Positions 1-5,927 are shown, numbered from the stretch's first letter. The stretch is 8,077 nt of DNA from Chromatiales bacterium (GCA_031177845.1 JAPSGG010000049.1:1-8077), one strand, 5' to 3'. Notes: generated by a model from the letters alone, not told the origin. Made by a program: numbers and translations.

Positions 1-819
1 GTCTCGGGCGCGCAGGAGATCAGCCAGGGACATCTCGACCACCGCATCCCCACGCAGGGGGTCGAGGAGGTCTCAAAGCTCGCGCATTCGATCAACGACA
101 TGGCACGCGATCTCGCCGCAAGCCGCGACGCGCTGATCGAGAGCGAGAAACAGGCGGCGCTCGGCGCGCTGGTGCCGGTGGTGGCGCATAACATACGCAA
201 CCCGCTGGCCTGCATACGCGCGACCGCCCAAGTCATGGATGACGTCGACGAGCCGGAAGATCTGCGCGAGGCGAGATCAGAGATCATCGACACCGTGGAT
301 CGCCTGGAGCGTTGGATTAAGTCGTTGTTGTCTTATCTGCACCCGTTGAAGCCGCACAAAACACAGGTCAGCCTGACAAGCGTAGTGGAGGGAGCCTTGG
401 CGGTTCTCAGGCCTAAACTAGAAGCAAAGCGCCTGCGCATCACACACGTCGGCTGGCAACGAGATCAGGCGCTTTGGGTAGATGCAGACCTATTGGAACA
501 GGCCATCTATGGCTTGATCAACAATGCCAGCGACGCGTCGCCAACGGGCGCAGAAATCAAGCTAGCAATCGAACCCTCGGAGGACCGTTTGGATCTCATT
601 ATCGACGATCAGGGACCGGGCATGCCGATGAACCCCGAACCTAACGGCCTGTCTCCGATGCCTTCGACCAAGCGTTTCGGCACCGGTTTAGGAATCCCAT
701 TTGCATTCAAGGTTTGTCACGCGCATAACGGCAAGCTCGCCTTCGAACAAGCGCCTGGCGGCGGGACGCGCGTGCGCCTATCGCTGCCGATCCGTGCGGC
801 CGAGGAGGCTGGGACATGA
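1..819 (+). CDS. Sensor histidine kinase (NtrB-like), 3' part of gene, cut by window edge
   Basis: This is the C-terminal 272 residues of a membrane-type sensor kinase that should autophosphorylate on histidine and pass phosphate to the regulator encoded next. The frame is open from base 1, so the Met at base 100 is internal. Residues 1-40 read like the end of a HAMP linker. The H-box follows with His63 (AHNIRNPL), then an N-box around Asn174/Asn175 (LINNASDAS), a G1 box (DDQGPGM, about 202-208) and a G2 box (FGTGLG, about 226-231). These are the catalytic motifs of the HisKA/HATPase_c type, and the H-box resembles NtrB-class kinases that feed sigma-54 activators. The sensor domain and membrane segments lie outside the window, so the signal is unknown. 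The stop overlaps the next start as ATGA. Confidence 0.93.
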   Translation, partial: VSGAQEISQGHLDHRIPTQGVEEVSKLAHSINDMARDLAASRDALIESEKQAALGALVPVVAHNIRNPLACIRATAQVMDDVDEPEDLREARSEIIDTVDRLERWIKSLLSYLHPLKPHKTQVSLTSVVEGALAVLRPKLEAKRLRITHVGWQRDQALWVDADLLEQAIYGLINNASDASPTGAEIKLAIEPSEDRLDLIIDDQGPGMPMNPEPNGLSPMPSTKRFGTGLGIPFAFKVCHAHNGKLAFEQAPGGGTRVRLSLPIRAAEEAGT

Positions 820-2258
820 ACATCCAAAAGAAGACTCTCCCCGAGGGACAGGCCCAAGCGGGAGCCCGCGACGTATACATCCTCATCGTCGAGGATGAGG
901 CGCTGTTGGCTAAGGCGATCGCCAAGCGCTTTCGCAAGGAAGGCTATCTGTGCGAGATTGCGGGTTCGCTGGCTGCGGCAAAGGGGCAAGTCGACCGCGC
1001 GCAGCCGGATCTAATCCTGCTCGACATGCGCCTGCCAGATGGCTCAGGTCTGGATTTCCTCGCCGCGTTGCGCGAGCGCGATCCCGCGGATATTCCTGTC
1101 GTCGTGATGACCGCCTACGGCGAGCTCGAGGACGCGGTCGCGGCCCTGAAGCTCAAGGCACTGGACTATCTGAAAAAGCCGGTGGACCTGGACGAACTCC
1201 TGGTCATCATCGAAAAGGCGCTCAAGCAGGTGGAGGTCCGTCGGAGCCTGGATTATTCACGTCAGCGCGATGGCCGCGCACTGGAATCCGTGAGGCTGAT
1301 TGGGAAAAGTCCTCCTATCGTACATTTGCGAGAGCAGATTGAGCGCGTGGGTAGAATCAGTGCCAGGGCCGACGGGGCGCCGCCTACGGTGCTGATCCTC
1401 GGCGAGACCGGCTGCGGCAAGGATCTGGCGGCGAAGCTATTACACCTGGCGAGCGCACGCCGCGATCGCCCGTTCGTGCATGTAGACTGTGCCACCTTAC
1501 CCAAGGACCTGATCGAGGCAGAGTTGTTCGGCCATGAGAAGGGCGCTTTCACGAGCGCACACACTGCCCGTACCGGCCTCATCGTCGCCGCCGAAGACGG
1601 CACAGTGTTCTTGAACGAGATCGCCGAGCTGCCGTTGGAACTACAATCGAAACTACTGACGGTGCTCGAGCGGCGCGCCGTCAGGCAGGTGGGTAGCAGC
1701 CGCGAGCGCAAGGTGCCGGCGTGGTTTATCGCGGCGACCAACCGCAATCTAGAGGAGATGGTCAAACAGGAGCGCTTTCGCGCCGACTTATTTTATCGTC
1801 TCAAGGTGCTGACGCTCACAATGCCACCGCTGCGTGAGCGGGGCGATGACGTCATCCTGCTGGCGCGTCACTTCGCCGGGCAAACGGCGCAGCGTTATGG
1901 ATTGCCAGAACCGGAGCTGACGCCCGATCTGATCGAGTCGATGTGCCGCTACCCGTGGCCAGGTAACGTGCGCGAGTTGGCGCATTTGGTCGAGCGCGCA
2001 GTGTTGCTCTCCGATGGACAGAAGTTAACGCGCTCGGCGATGAACCTGGAAGGCGGGCAGGTGACGCCACACCCGTCCAATGCGTCCGATGCCTTGCAGG
2101 ATATGACCTTAGAGGCGGCGGAATGTCAATTGATCAAGCAGGCGCTGGAACGCGCGCAAGGTAATGTATCCGAGGCGGCGCGCCGCCTGGGCGTGACTCG
2201 AATGGCGCTACGTTACCGTATGCAGAAACACGATATTTCAGCAGACGATAGGGGCTAA
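816..2258 (+). CDS. Sigma-54-type response regulator (REC-AAA+-Fis HTH) with non-canonical GAFTSA and Walker B Asn
   Basis: This is a 480-residue NtrC-family enhancer-binding regulator, of normal length. The start at 816 has an AGGAGG box (803-808) seven bases upstream and overlaps the kinase stop, so the two are translationally coupled. The receiver domain spans about 20-140, with acidic pocket Glu26/Asp27, phospho-acceptor Asp70, Thr99 and Lys121. The AAA+ domain has Walker A GETGCGKD (196-203), the sigma-54 contact loop GAFTSA (243-248) in place of GAFTGA, Walker B FLNEI (265-269) in place of FLDEI, arginines in FRADLFYR (321-328) and a GNVREL sensor II motif. A Fis-type helix-turn-helix lies at about 449-470. 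The family activates sigma-54 RNA polymerase from upstream sites. The altered loop and Walker B leave it open whether this member still does. Its targets are unknown. Confidence 0.95.
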   Translation: MNIQKKTLPEGQAQAGARDVYILIVEDEALLAKAIAKRFRKEGYLCEIAGSLAAAKGQVDRAQPDLILLDMRLPDGSGLDFLAALRERDPADIPVVVMTAYGELEDAVAALKLKALDYLKKPVDLDELLVIIEKALKQVEVRRSLDYSRQRDGRALESVRLIGKSPPIVHLREQIERVGRISARADGAPPTVLILGETGCGKDLAAKLLHLASARRDRPFVHVDCATLPKDLIEAELFGHEKGAFTSAHTARTGLIVAAEDGTVFLNEIAELPLELQSKLLTVLERRAVRQVGSSRERKVPAWFIAATNRNLEEMVKQERFRADLFYRLKVLTLTMPPLRERGDDVILLARHFAGQTAQRYGLPEPELTPDLIESMCRYPWPGNVRELAHLVERAVLLSDGQKLTRSAMNLEGGQVTPHPSNASDALQDMTLEAAECQLIKQALERAQGNVSEAARRLGVTRMALRYRMQKHDISADDRG

Positions 2259-2536
2259 TCGTTCGGAGTCATGGGGCTGGCGCCAAAGGGGCATGCGCAT
2301 CGGTCGTCGAACACGTGTTTGACCTCGAATTCACGCTGCTCGGTTGTCCCGAGCAGGTTCGCCAAGTCTGTCACCTGCGCTTTCAGGCCCAAGTGTCTGA
2401 CCGATAGGTAGGTAACCACCGCGGACTCGACGACAGTGCCTTCGGCCAAGGTCGACTCCGCACGTGCACTGATGGTCAACACGACCTCATCGGCGTCTGC
2501 GACCAACTTGCCAGTAGACCGTATAGCTACGCTCAT
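2255..2536 (-). CDS. Possible RNase H-fold protein or its remnant, start uncertain
   Basis: I do not firmly recognise this gene. The coordinates use the first ATG (93 codons), but the frame stays open upstream to 2596 with no ordinary start. That extension is protein-like: it adds a hydrophobic strand ending in VFVDASG. Taken with it, the order is a strand bearing Asp, two more strands (TFAMSVAIRS, VVLTISARAE), a helix beginning AEGTVVES and a strand with VTDLANLL. This resembles the beta1-beta2-beta3-alphaA-beta4 core of RNase H-like proteins with Asp/Glu/Asp positions; that is an inference by eye. The C-terminal half of the fold is missing. An out-of-frame ATG at 2591-2589 could have supplied the start if a single-base indel occurred near 2585-2588. 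Third codon positions are G/C-rich, as expected of coding sequence. The stop overlaps the convergent regulator stop by 3 bases. Confidence 0.4.
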   Translation of the reverse strand: MSVAIRSTGKLVADADEVVLTISARAESTLAEGTVVESAVVTYLSVRHLGLKAQVTDLANLLGTTEQREFEVKHVFDDRCACPFGASPMTPND

Positions 2537-2707
2537 GGCAAAGGTGCCGGACTTAGCGCCGCTGGCATCGACGAATACGATCAGTATCCATCTTCTTTAA
2601 CTAGCATCTTTATGCGCTGAGCCTTCCGTATCTAGCGGGCACCGCTCACTGCGGCATATCGATGATCCCTCCAGCCTGCGGTCTGCCTGTCCTGACGTAT
2701 AGTGACC

Positions 2708-2836
2708 TTACGCCTCAAAGGATGTCATAAGCTCCCCCAAATCTGAAAAGCAGTACTGTCTGCCGTCTATCGCGCTCTCGACGATGCAGAACACGTGGCC
2801 GAGACTGTCAGTCGCACGCATGTCGATTAACGACAT
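2708..2836 (-). CDS. Small unrecognised 42-residue protein downstream of the polysaccharide lyase
   Basis: This short frame begins MSLIDMRATDSLGHVF and ends with a run containing ESAIDGRQYCFSD and GELMTSFEA. It starts 18 bases after the lyase stop on the same strand, with a TAGG element about 8 bases ahead of the ATG, so it could be the second gene of a lyase operon. Most third codon positions are G or C, and the residue mix is that of a folded soluble protein, with two cysteines and no signal or membrane segment. Two in-frame ATGs (2836 and 2821) sit in opposite arms of a perfect 10-bp hairpin, so either could be the start. I do not recognise the family. A chance frame or a decayed gene end cannot be excluded. 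Confidence 0.45.
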   Translation of the reverse strand: MSLIDMRATDSLGHVFCIVESAIDGRQYCFSDLGELMTSFEA

Positions 2837-2840
2837 GCGT
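2816..2840. repeat. Perfect 10-bp inverted repeat with 5-base spacer
   Basis: ACGCATGTCG (2816-2825) and its exact complement CGACATGCGT (2831-2840) flank ATTAA. It lies 15 bases past the lyase stop and holds both possible start codons of the 42-codon ORF. No T-run follows on either strand, so it is not a classical intrinsic terminator. It could be an RNA hairpin controlling translation or an operator for a dimeric protein. Confidence 0.8.
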
Positions 2841-2854
2841 AGAACCTACACGCC

Positions 2855-3637
2855 TTAAAAAGCGACATCCCCATAGCTGGCTGCTCGGTCCCCAACCCGG
2901 ATCTCATCGACATAGATGGTTCGCCGGTCGTCCGCCGATGCGCCATCGTTGTCCCTCCAGAAAGGATTATAAATACCGATTTTCATGAATGGACCGTTTT
3001 GGTCATTGGTGCAGTTGGGCCCTCGGTAACTGACGACTTTGTTCCCATTTTTCCATGCTTCGAGTATGCCGTCCTGTCCGTAAGAAAGCTTCATGTGAAA
3101 GACCCAGTCGGTCCACTGGTTCTTGTTGATACCGCCTAGCGAGAAATGTTCAGTCTCGATACTGTTGCTTGTGGACTGCTCGCTAGAGTCGTGACTTGTT
3201 TGAAGGCGCCACGTACCCAGCTTGGTGGATAATATTAGGGGCTGCCCCGAGGGCTCATTCCCGTCCTTCCCTCCATCCTTCTGCTTGTGTAGCTGAAAGA
3301 CGATCGCCCCATCCTGTTTGCCGAATTCCCAATCATCAGCAAGATAGTTACTGAAACCGATCCAATATTCGCGGCCAATCTCGAATTCCGGGTTCCTTAG
3401 TGACAGTTCCGTCCGGAAAGACGAATTATCTTGTAGCCGGTTGAGCCTCATCGCCGCTGCGTAATTGCCCCCACGGATGGGAGAATTGGTGATGTCAGAG
3501 GCGTTGCCTGAGACCGTAAAACCGTCGAATGAGTGGTTGTCGAATTTGTCTCTAAAGAGAATCTCTGCGTGAGCAGATGAGGTCGCTGCAATCGCAAGTA
3601 AAACGCCGGTCGCGCCATTGAGAATGCGGTCTTTCAT
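2855..3637 (-). CDS. Secreted polysaccharide lyase, heparin-lyase-I-like / PL20-like jelly roll
   Basis: This is a 260-residue exported enzyme expected to cleave an anionic (uronic-acid-containing) polysaccharide by beta-elimination outside the cytoplasm. The N-terminus is a signal peptide: Lys2 and Arg4, a hydrophobic stretch at about 8-20, and an AHA cleavage site before Glu25. The mature part fits the beta-jelly-roll polysaccharide lyase family (Pfam Polysacc_lyase). It has FRTELSL (74-80), VFQLHK (113-118) and MKIGIYN (218-224), which match the Arg/Glu, Gln/His and Lys/Tyr motif layout seen in PL7/PL20-type lyases. The catalytic assignment of Arg75, Gln115, His117 and Tyr223 is inference. 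AGGGAG, about 8 bases upstream of the ATG, supports the start. G+C is about 50% in the counted line 3001-3060, against 62% in pqqC (5401-5460), suggesting horizontal acquisition. The substrate is not predictable from this sequence. Confidence 0.85.
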   Translation of the reverse strand: MKDRILNGATGVLLAIAATSSAHAEILFRDKFDNHSFDGFTVSGNASDITNSPIRGGNYAAAMRLNRLQDNSSFRTELSLRNPEFEIGREYWIGFSNYLADDWEFGKQDGAIVFQLHKQKDGGKDGNEPSGQPLILSTKLGTWRLQTSHDSSEQSTSNSIETEHFSLGGINKNQWTDWVFHMKLSYGQDGILEAWKNGNKVVSYRGPNCTNDQNGPFMKIGIYNPFWRDNDGASADDRRTIYVDEIRVGDRAASYGDVAF

Positions 3638-3663
3638 TGGAATGCTCCCTGAGGTGAACGTTA

Positions 3664-3687
3664 AGAAAGCCCTCCCATAGGCTTTCT
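3664..3687 (-). promoter_or_regulatory. Leader hairpin upstream of the lyase
   Basis: AGAAAGCC and GGCTTTCT form an 8-bp perfect stem with an 8-base loop. The stem ends 26 bases before the lyase start codon, upstream of its ribosome binding site. On the minus strand the 3' arm runs into TTTCTT, so it might act as a weak attenuator or an mRNA-stabilising hairpin. Its role is inferred from position only. Confidence 0.35.
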
Positions 3688-3724
3688 CAACAAGCTTCGT
3701 CGCGGTACAGGTCCGCGGCTTGAT

Positions 3725-3758
3725 TCATTTTTCGAACAGGTGCCTGTTCGAAAAATGA
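3725..3758. repeat. Perfect 16-bp palindrome upstream of the lyase
   Basis: The left arm TCATTTTTCGAACAGG (3725-3740) and its exact complement (3743-3758) are separated only by TG. It lies 88 bases upstream of the lyase start, outside any supported gene. A 34-bp symmetric site is long for a single dimeric operator. It may be a regulator binding site, a dispersed palindromic repeat, or the folded core of a small mobile element. It lacks a T-run after either arm, so it is a poor intrinsic terminator. Confidence 0.85.
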
Positions 3759-3808
3759 TGCGTCACATCCCTGCGGCGCCTCTCAGGCTGCTCTAAACAG
3801 CCTCCCGA

Positions 3809-4066
3809 TTAGCCCTTTGCATAAGCCCAATCCGCTACCGATGTCATCGATGCCTGATGGTCGGCGGACAGTGCGTTGTCATCCACACGGATCGCCCATG
3901 CCACTGACGATGGCAAAGAAAAAATATCGTGGTGCCAATCGATGTCGGAGATCACGTGAACGCCGCAGATCCCCGCGGCAGGCGACCGTGGCGCTAGATG
4001 TTCTTTACTTACGTGTTCTTTACTTAGTGAACAAAAATCCCCAGTAGTGGTTAGCCCGGCGAGCTC
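3809..4066 (-). pseudogene. Unrecognised 85-codon open frame with no ATG start, possible gene remnant
   Basis: The frame runs without a stop from just after a TAA (4069-4067) to a TAA at 3811-3809. There is no ATG until near its end. The only plausible early start is GTG at 3955, which would give a 48-residue product. The part after that GTG reads like protein (VISDIDWHHDIF, VAWAIRVDDNALSADH, SVADWAYAKG). The 5' part carries an in-frame pentapeptide duplication, SKEHV-SKEHL, from a 15-base repeat. I do not recognise it. The missing start and flanking palindromes suggest a decayed or truncated gene. A chance open frame is also possible. Confidence 0.25.
3999..4026. repeat. 13-bp direct repeat, 15-bp period
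   Basis: TGTTCTTTACTTA occurs at 3999-4011 and again at 4014-4026. The period is a multiple of three, and it encodes the SKEHV/SKEHL duplication in the open minus-strand frame. It could be a tandem duplication, paired protein-binding sites, or the end of a lost mobile element. Confidence 0.8.
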
Positions 4067-4329
4067 TTAAATTGGTGAATTTCATAGCAGCTCGGCATGT
4101 TGTCACGATTGGGTTGTTCAGTCTGTACTTTGTCGTGAATGCGGCAGGCACTGGCATGTTCCGTGCCAGCAAGGTGTATCTGTAATGCTTCGATGGAGGT
4201 CGTTAGCTCAGCATAATCATAACCGATTGGTATTAAAGCAAAAAACCGCCTCGGACACTCGCGCCCATCGGCTTTTCGAGGCATTTTTATGCCTGGAAGA
4301 CAGTCAATTTTGTTGCCTGATGGCGACAT
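4051..4329 (-). CDS. Hypothetical 92-residue protein, weakly supported
   Basis: An ATG-initiated frame of 92 codons lies in an otherwise gene-poor segment. I recognise no family. The N-terminal third is basic (MPRKADGRECPRRFF) and the middle (GYDYAELTTSIEALQIHLAG) could form a helix. There are four cysteines and no signal peptide or membrane segment. No good ribosome binding site precedes the first ATG (4329) or the second (4284). It contains an apparent hairpin/T-run structure (4240-4294) and a sigma-54-like site (4153-4168). Those would be unusual inside a gene and weaken the coding case. Confidence 0.22.
   Translation of the reverse strand: MSPSGNKIDCLPGIKMPRKADGRECPRRFFALIPIGYDYAELTTSIEALQIHLAGTEHASACRIHDKVQTEQPNRDNMPSCYEIHQFKSSPG
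4153..4168 (-). promoter_or_regulatory. Sigma-54 promoter-like sequence
   Basis: Read on the minus strand it is TGGCACG-GAAC-ATGCC. All seven bases of the -24 element match the TGGCACG consensus, the four-base gap is right, and the -12 element keeps the essential GC (TGC of TTGC). The site is also a 6-bp inverted repeat (CTGGCA/TGCCAG), which may explain the match. No convincing gene begins just downstream; the lyase start is about 500 bases on. Confidence 0.25.
4240..4294 (-). terminator. Terminator-like hairpin with a competing upstream hairpin (attenuator-like)
   Basis: On the minus strand, GCCTCG (4282-4277) can pair with CGAGGC (4253-4248). That arm is followed by GG and six T residues (4245-4240), a terminator layout with a long 23-base loop. 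The first arm overlaps another perfect hairpin, AGGCAT-AAAA-ATGCCT (4294-4279), so the two folds exclude each other, as in transcription attenuators. The large loop and lack of a clear controlled gene keep confidence low. Confidence 0.3.
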
Positions 4330-4878
4330 CTACAGGAGTCACCACTTAGACGCCTGATTGCGCAGCGTTTTTATTGTCGGCAGATGGCGACAGTAGCACC
4401 TGACCGTTGGCAGGGCGTGGCCGGTGCCACGACTGGCAGCGACCACCGCTTGCGGCGTGCGGGGTCCCGGAGCGCGAGTCGCCGGGAATGAAAGATATTG
4501 GCGGGTCCATGCCTGTGTTCACCTGATATCACAGCGCGGACAGCTTACAAGGGTTCTGAAAGGTCACCGCCAGCGTGATCAGGTCTGCGTCTCGCGGGCC
4601 GCCTAGCACATATTGGGCGGCGCAGTTTTCATTCGGTAGGCAAATTGGCGCGCTCGGGGAATCGCGCCGTCGACCAAGTGAGGTCGAGAAATTTTGGCGG
4701 GCAGATAGGCTCTAGTGCGGCACCACTCAGTAGAAAGCGCCCATCATGTGTGGCGGGGTCGGGCGTGAGAGTTGGTGCTCGGAGCGAAGATTGCGATCGG
4801 GGCTACTGACGCCCTACGGCCAGTGAGATGCCGCCGTGGTCGCGACGAGGGCGTCTAGGAGTTTGCGGAACCGTATCC
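4330..4878. other. Intergenic stretch without a supported gene
   Basis: About 550 bases downstream of pqqD. I looked for the rest of a pqq operon (the pqqE radical-SAM CxxxCxxC region and the pqqA peptide with its Glu-x3-Tyr core) and found neither. Only short frames are present, for example 54 codons on the minus strand (4346-4510), proline- and serine-rich and unconvincing. Two adjacent hairpins are visible: GGCGCG/CGCGCC at 4647-4668 and TCGACC/GGTCGA at 4670-4687. No tRNA, terminal repeats or transposase were recognised. Confidence 0.6.
4647..4687. repeat. Two tandem short hairpins
   Basis: GGCGCG (4647-4652) pairs with CGCGCC (4663-4668) around a 10-base loop. One base later TCGACC (4670-4675) pairs with GGTCGA (4682-4687) around a 6-base loop. 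The plus strand then continues GAAATTTT. They lie about 190 bases beyond the pqqD stop and might mark the 3' end of that transcript, but no minus-strand T-run follows. Confidence 0.3.
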
Positions 4879-5157
4879 TCAGACGGTCTTAATCCATCCT
4901 CGCTCGTGGGCGGTATTCAGGAACTGCATGACTTCCGCCTCCAGGTCAGCATCCGGGAACTGTGCCTTCAGGTCGGCGATAATTTGGCTCACAGTGCGTG
5001 AGCCGTCGCAGTGCTTGAGGATCTCGCTGGCGCTGGGATTGAGCTTGACCATGCCCTCGGGATACAGCAGCACGTGGGCATTCTGGGCCGGTTCCCATTG
5101 GAAGCGATGCGTCGGCGCGATGCGCACGACCGCATCCTTGCATATCGGCTCAGTCAC
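4879..5157 (-). CDS. pqqD: PQQ biosynthesis protein PqqD (PqqA peptide chaperone)
   Basis: PqqD binds the precursor peptide PqqA and presents it to the radical-SAM enzyme PqqE in the cytoplasm. The 92-residue product carries the family core [19 protein letters not shown] (19-37), [15 protein letters not shown] (38-52) and a C-terminal ERGWI. I chose the GTG at 5157, which overlaps the pqqC stop as GTGA. The frame extends 25 codons further upstream to an ATG at 5232, but those codons lie inside pqqC and would add a non-family extension. With GTG the length is typical of stand-alone PqqD, not a PqqC/D fusion. The operon appears to end here, since no pqqE follows. Confidence 0.95.
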   Translation of the reverse strand: MTEPICKDAVVRIAPTHRFQWEPAQNAHVLLYPEGMVKLNPSASEILKHCDGSRTVSQIIADLKAQFPDADLEAEVMQFLNTAHERGWIKTV

Positions 5158-5897
5158 ACCCTTGTGTCCACGTTGAAATAAGGCGGCATCTTGTGAATAT
5201 AGGCCATGTACATGGCATCCAGCATCGTCCACAGTACGTCCAGTTTGAACTGCACGATGGAGATCACCTTCTCCTGCTGCTCGCGGGTTGTGAAATGCTT
5301 GAGCGTCAGGCTTAGTCCATGGTCGACGTCGCGGTGAGCCTCCTTGAGACGTCTACGGAAATACTCCAGGCCCTCGATATCGATCCATGGATAATACTTG
5401 GGCCAATTGGCGAGCCGCTCCTTGTGGATGGTGGGCGCGAACAGTTCGGTCAGAGAGGAACTGACCGCCTCGCGCCAGTCGGCGCGGCGCACGAAATTCA
5501 CGTAAGCGTCCACCGCGAAGCGCACACCGGGCAGGACGTGCCGCTGAGATTCAATATCCTCGCGGCTAAGCCCGCAAGCCTCGCCCAGACGCACCCAGGC
5601 CTCAATGCCGCCCTCATAGCCCTCGCGACCATCGTGATCGAGGATGCGCTGGATCCATTGGCGGCGTACCGTGCGGTCGGGACAGTTCGAGAGCAATGCA
5701 CCGTCCTTAAGCGGAATACTGATCTGATAGTAGAAGCGATTGCACACCCAGCCCTGAATCTGATCGCGGCTGAGCTCCCCGCGATTCATCATGACTTGGA
5801 AGGGATGGTTGATGTGGTAGCGCGGTCCCAGCGCTCGCAGCTGCCGTTCGAATTCTTCGGGCGTCCACGCGGTCTTGTCTTGCTTGGCGTCGTTCAT
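5154..5897 (-). CDS. pqqC: Pyrroloquinoline-quinone synthase PqqC
   Basis: PqqC catalyses the final ring closure and eight-electron oxidation of AHQQ to PQQ, a cofactorless oxidase of the heme-oxygenase-like all-helical fold. The 247-residue product has full family length. Residues corresponding to the Klebsiella active site appear with a constant +4 offset: His88 in LDHDGR, His158 in APTIHKERL, and Tyr179 and Arg183 in EYFRRR. This numbering comes from memory of the family. Other signature runs are [13 protein letters not shown] (53-65) and GGIEAW. The ATG at 5897 follows a GAGGG box by four bases. The gap to pqqB is 25 bases, and it overlaps pqqD by four, giving a tight operon. Confidence 0.97.
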   Translation of the reverse strand: MNDAKQDKTAWTPEEFERQLRALGPRYHINHPFQVMMNRGELSRDQIQGWVCNRFYYQISIPLKDGALLSNCPDRTVRRQWIQRILDHDGREGYEGGIEAWVRLGEACGLSREDIESQRHVLPGVRFAVDAYVNFVRRADWREAVSSSLTELFAPTIHKERLANWPKYYPWIDIEGLEYFRRRLKEAHRDVDHGLSLTLKHFTTREQQEKVISIVQFKLDVLWTMLDAMYMAYIHKMPPYFNVDTRV

Positions 5898-5900
5898 AAG

Positions 5901-5927
5901 ACCCTCTACAAGTTAACACCCTCTACA
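5901..5927 (-). repeat. Duplicated ribosome-binding box between pqqB and pqqC
   Basis: TGTAGAGGGT occurs twice on the minus strand, at 5927-5918 and 5910-5901, separated by GTTAACT. The downstream copy is the likely pqqC ribosome binding site. The upstream copy contains the pqqB stop codon (TAG, 5925-5923). The tandem copies could give a standby or re-initiation site for ribosomes finishing pqqB. Confidence 0.85.

Noticed and set aside
101..116. TGGCACG match near 101 as a sigma-54 promoter
   Set aside because: It lies inside the kinase coding sequence and the -12 element is poor.
100..819. Kinase gene starting at the ATG at 100
   Set aside because: The frame is open to base 1 and the upstream residues read like a HAMP linker, so this Met is internal and the gene is truncated by the window.
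3733..3750. LexA/SOS box in the palindrome
   Set aside because: CGAAC and GTTCG are eight bases apart. The Gram-positive box needs four, and the enterobacterial CTGT-N8-ACAG pattern is not formed.
3817..4047. 76-codon plus-strand ORF
   Set aside because: Arg/Pro/Ser-rich composition, no ribosome binding site, and it lies opposite a more protein-like minus-strand frame and over repeats.
4319..4392. GATGGCGACA direct repeat 64 bases apart
   Set aside because: Only ten bases, with no flanking similarity or associated mobile gene. Probably chance.
4346..4510. 54-codon minus-strand ORF beginning MDPPISFIPG
   Set aside because: Proline/serine-rich, few hydrophobic residues, poor ribosome binding site. 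Not distinguishable from chance.
4424..4606. 60-codon plus-strand ORF
   Set aside because: Arg-rich shadow-like composition, no ribosome binding site and no recognisable motif.
4870..4887. ACCGT/ACGGT hairpin at the pqqD stop as a terminator
   Set aside because: Five-base stem, spans the stop codon and has no T-run. Too weak to call.
4879..5232. pqqD starting at the ATG at 5232
   Set aside because: The first 25 codons lie inside pqqC and match nothing in PqqD. The GTG at 5157 gives the family length and a GTGA overlap.
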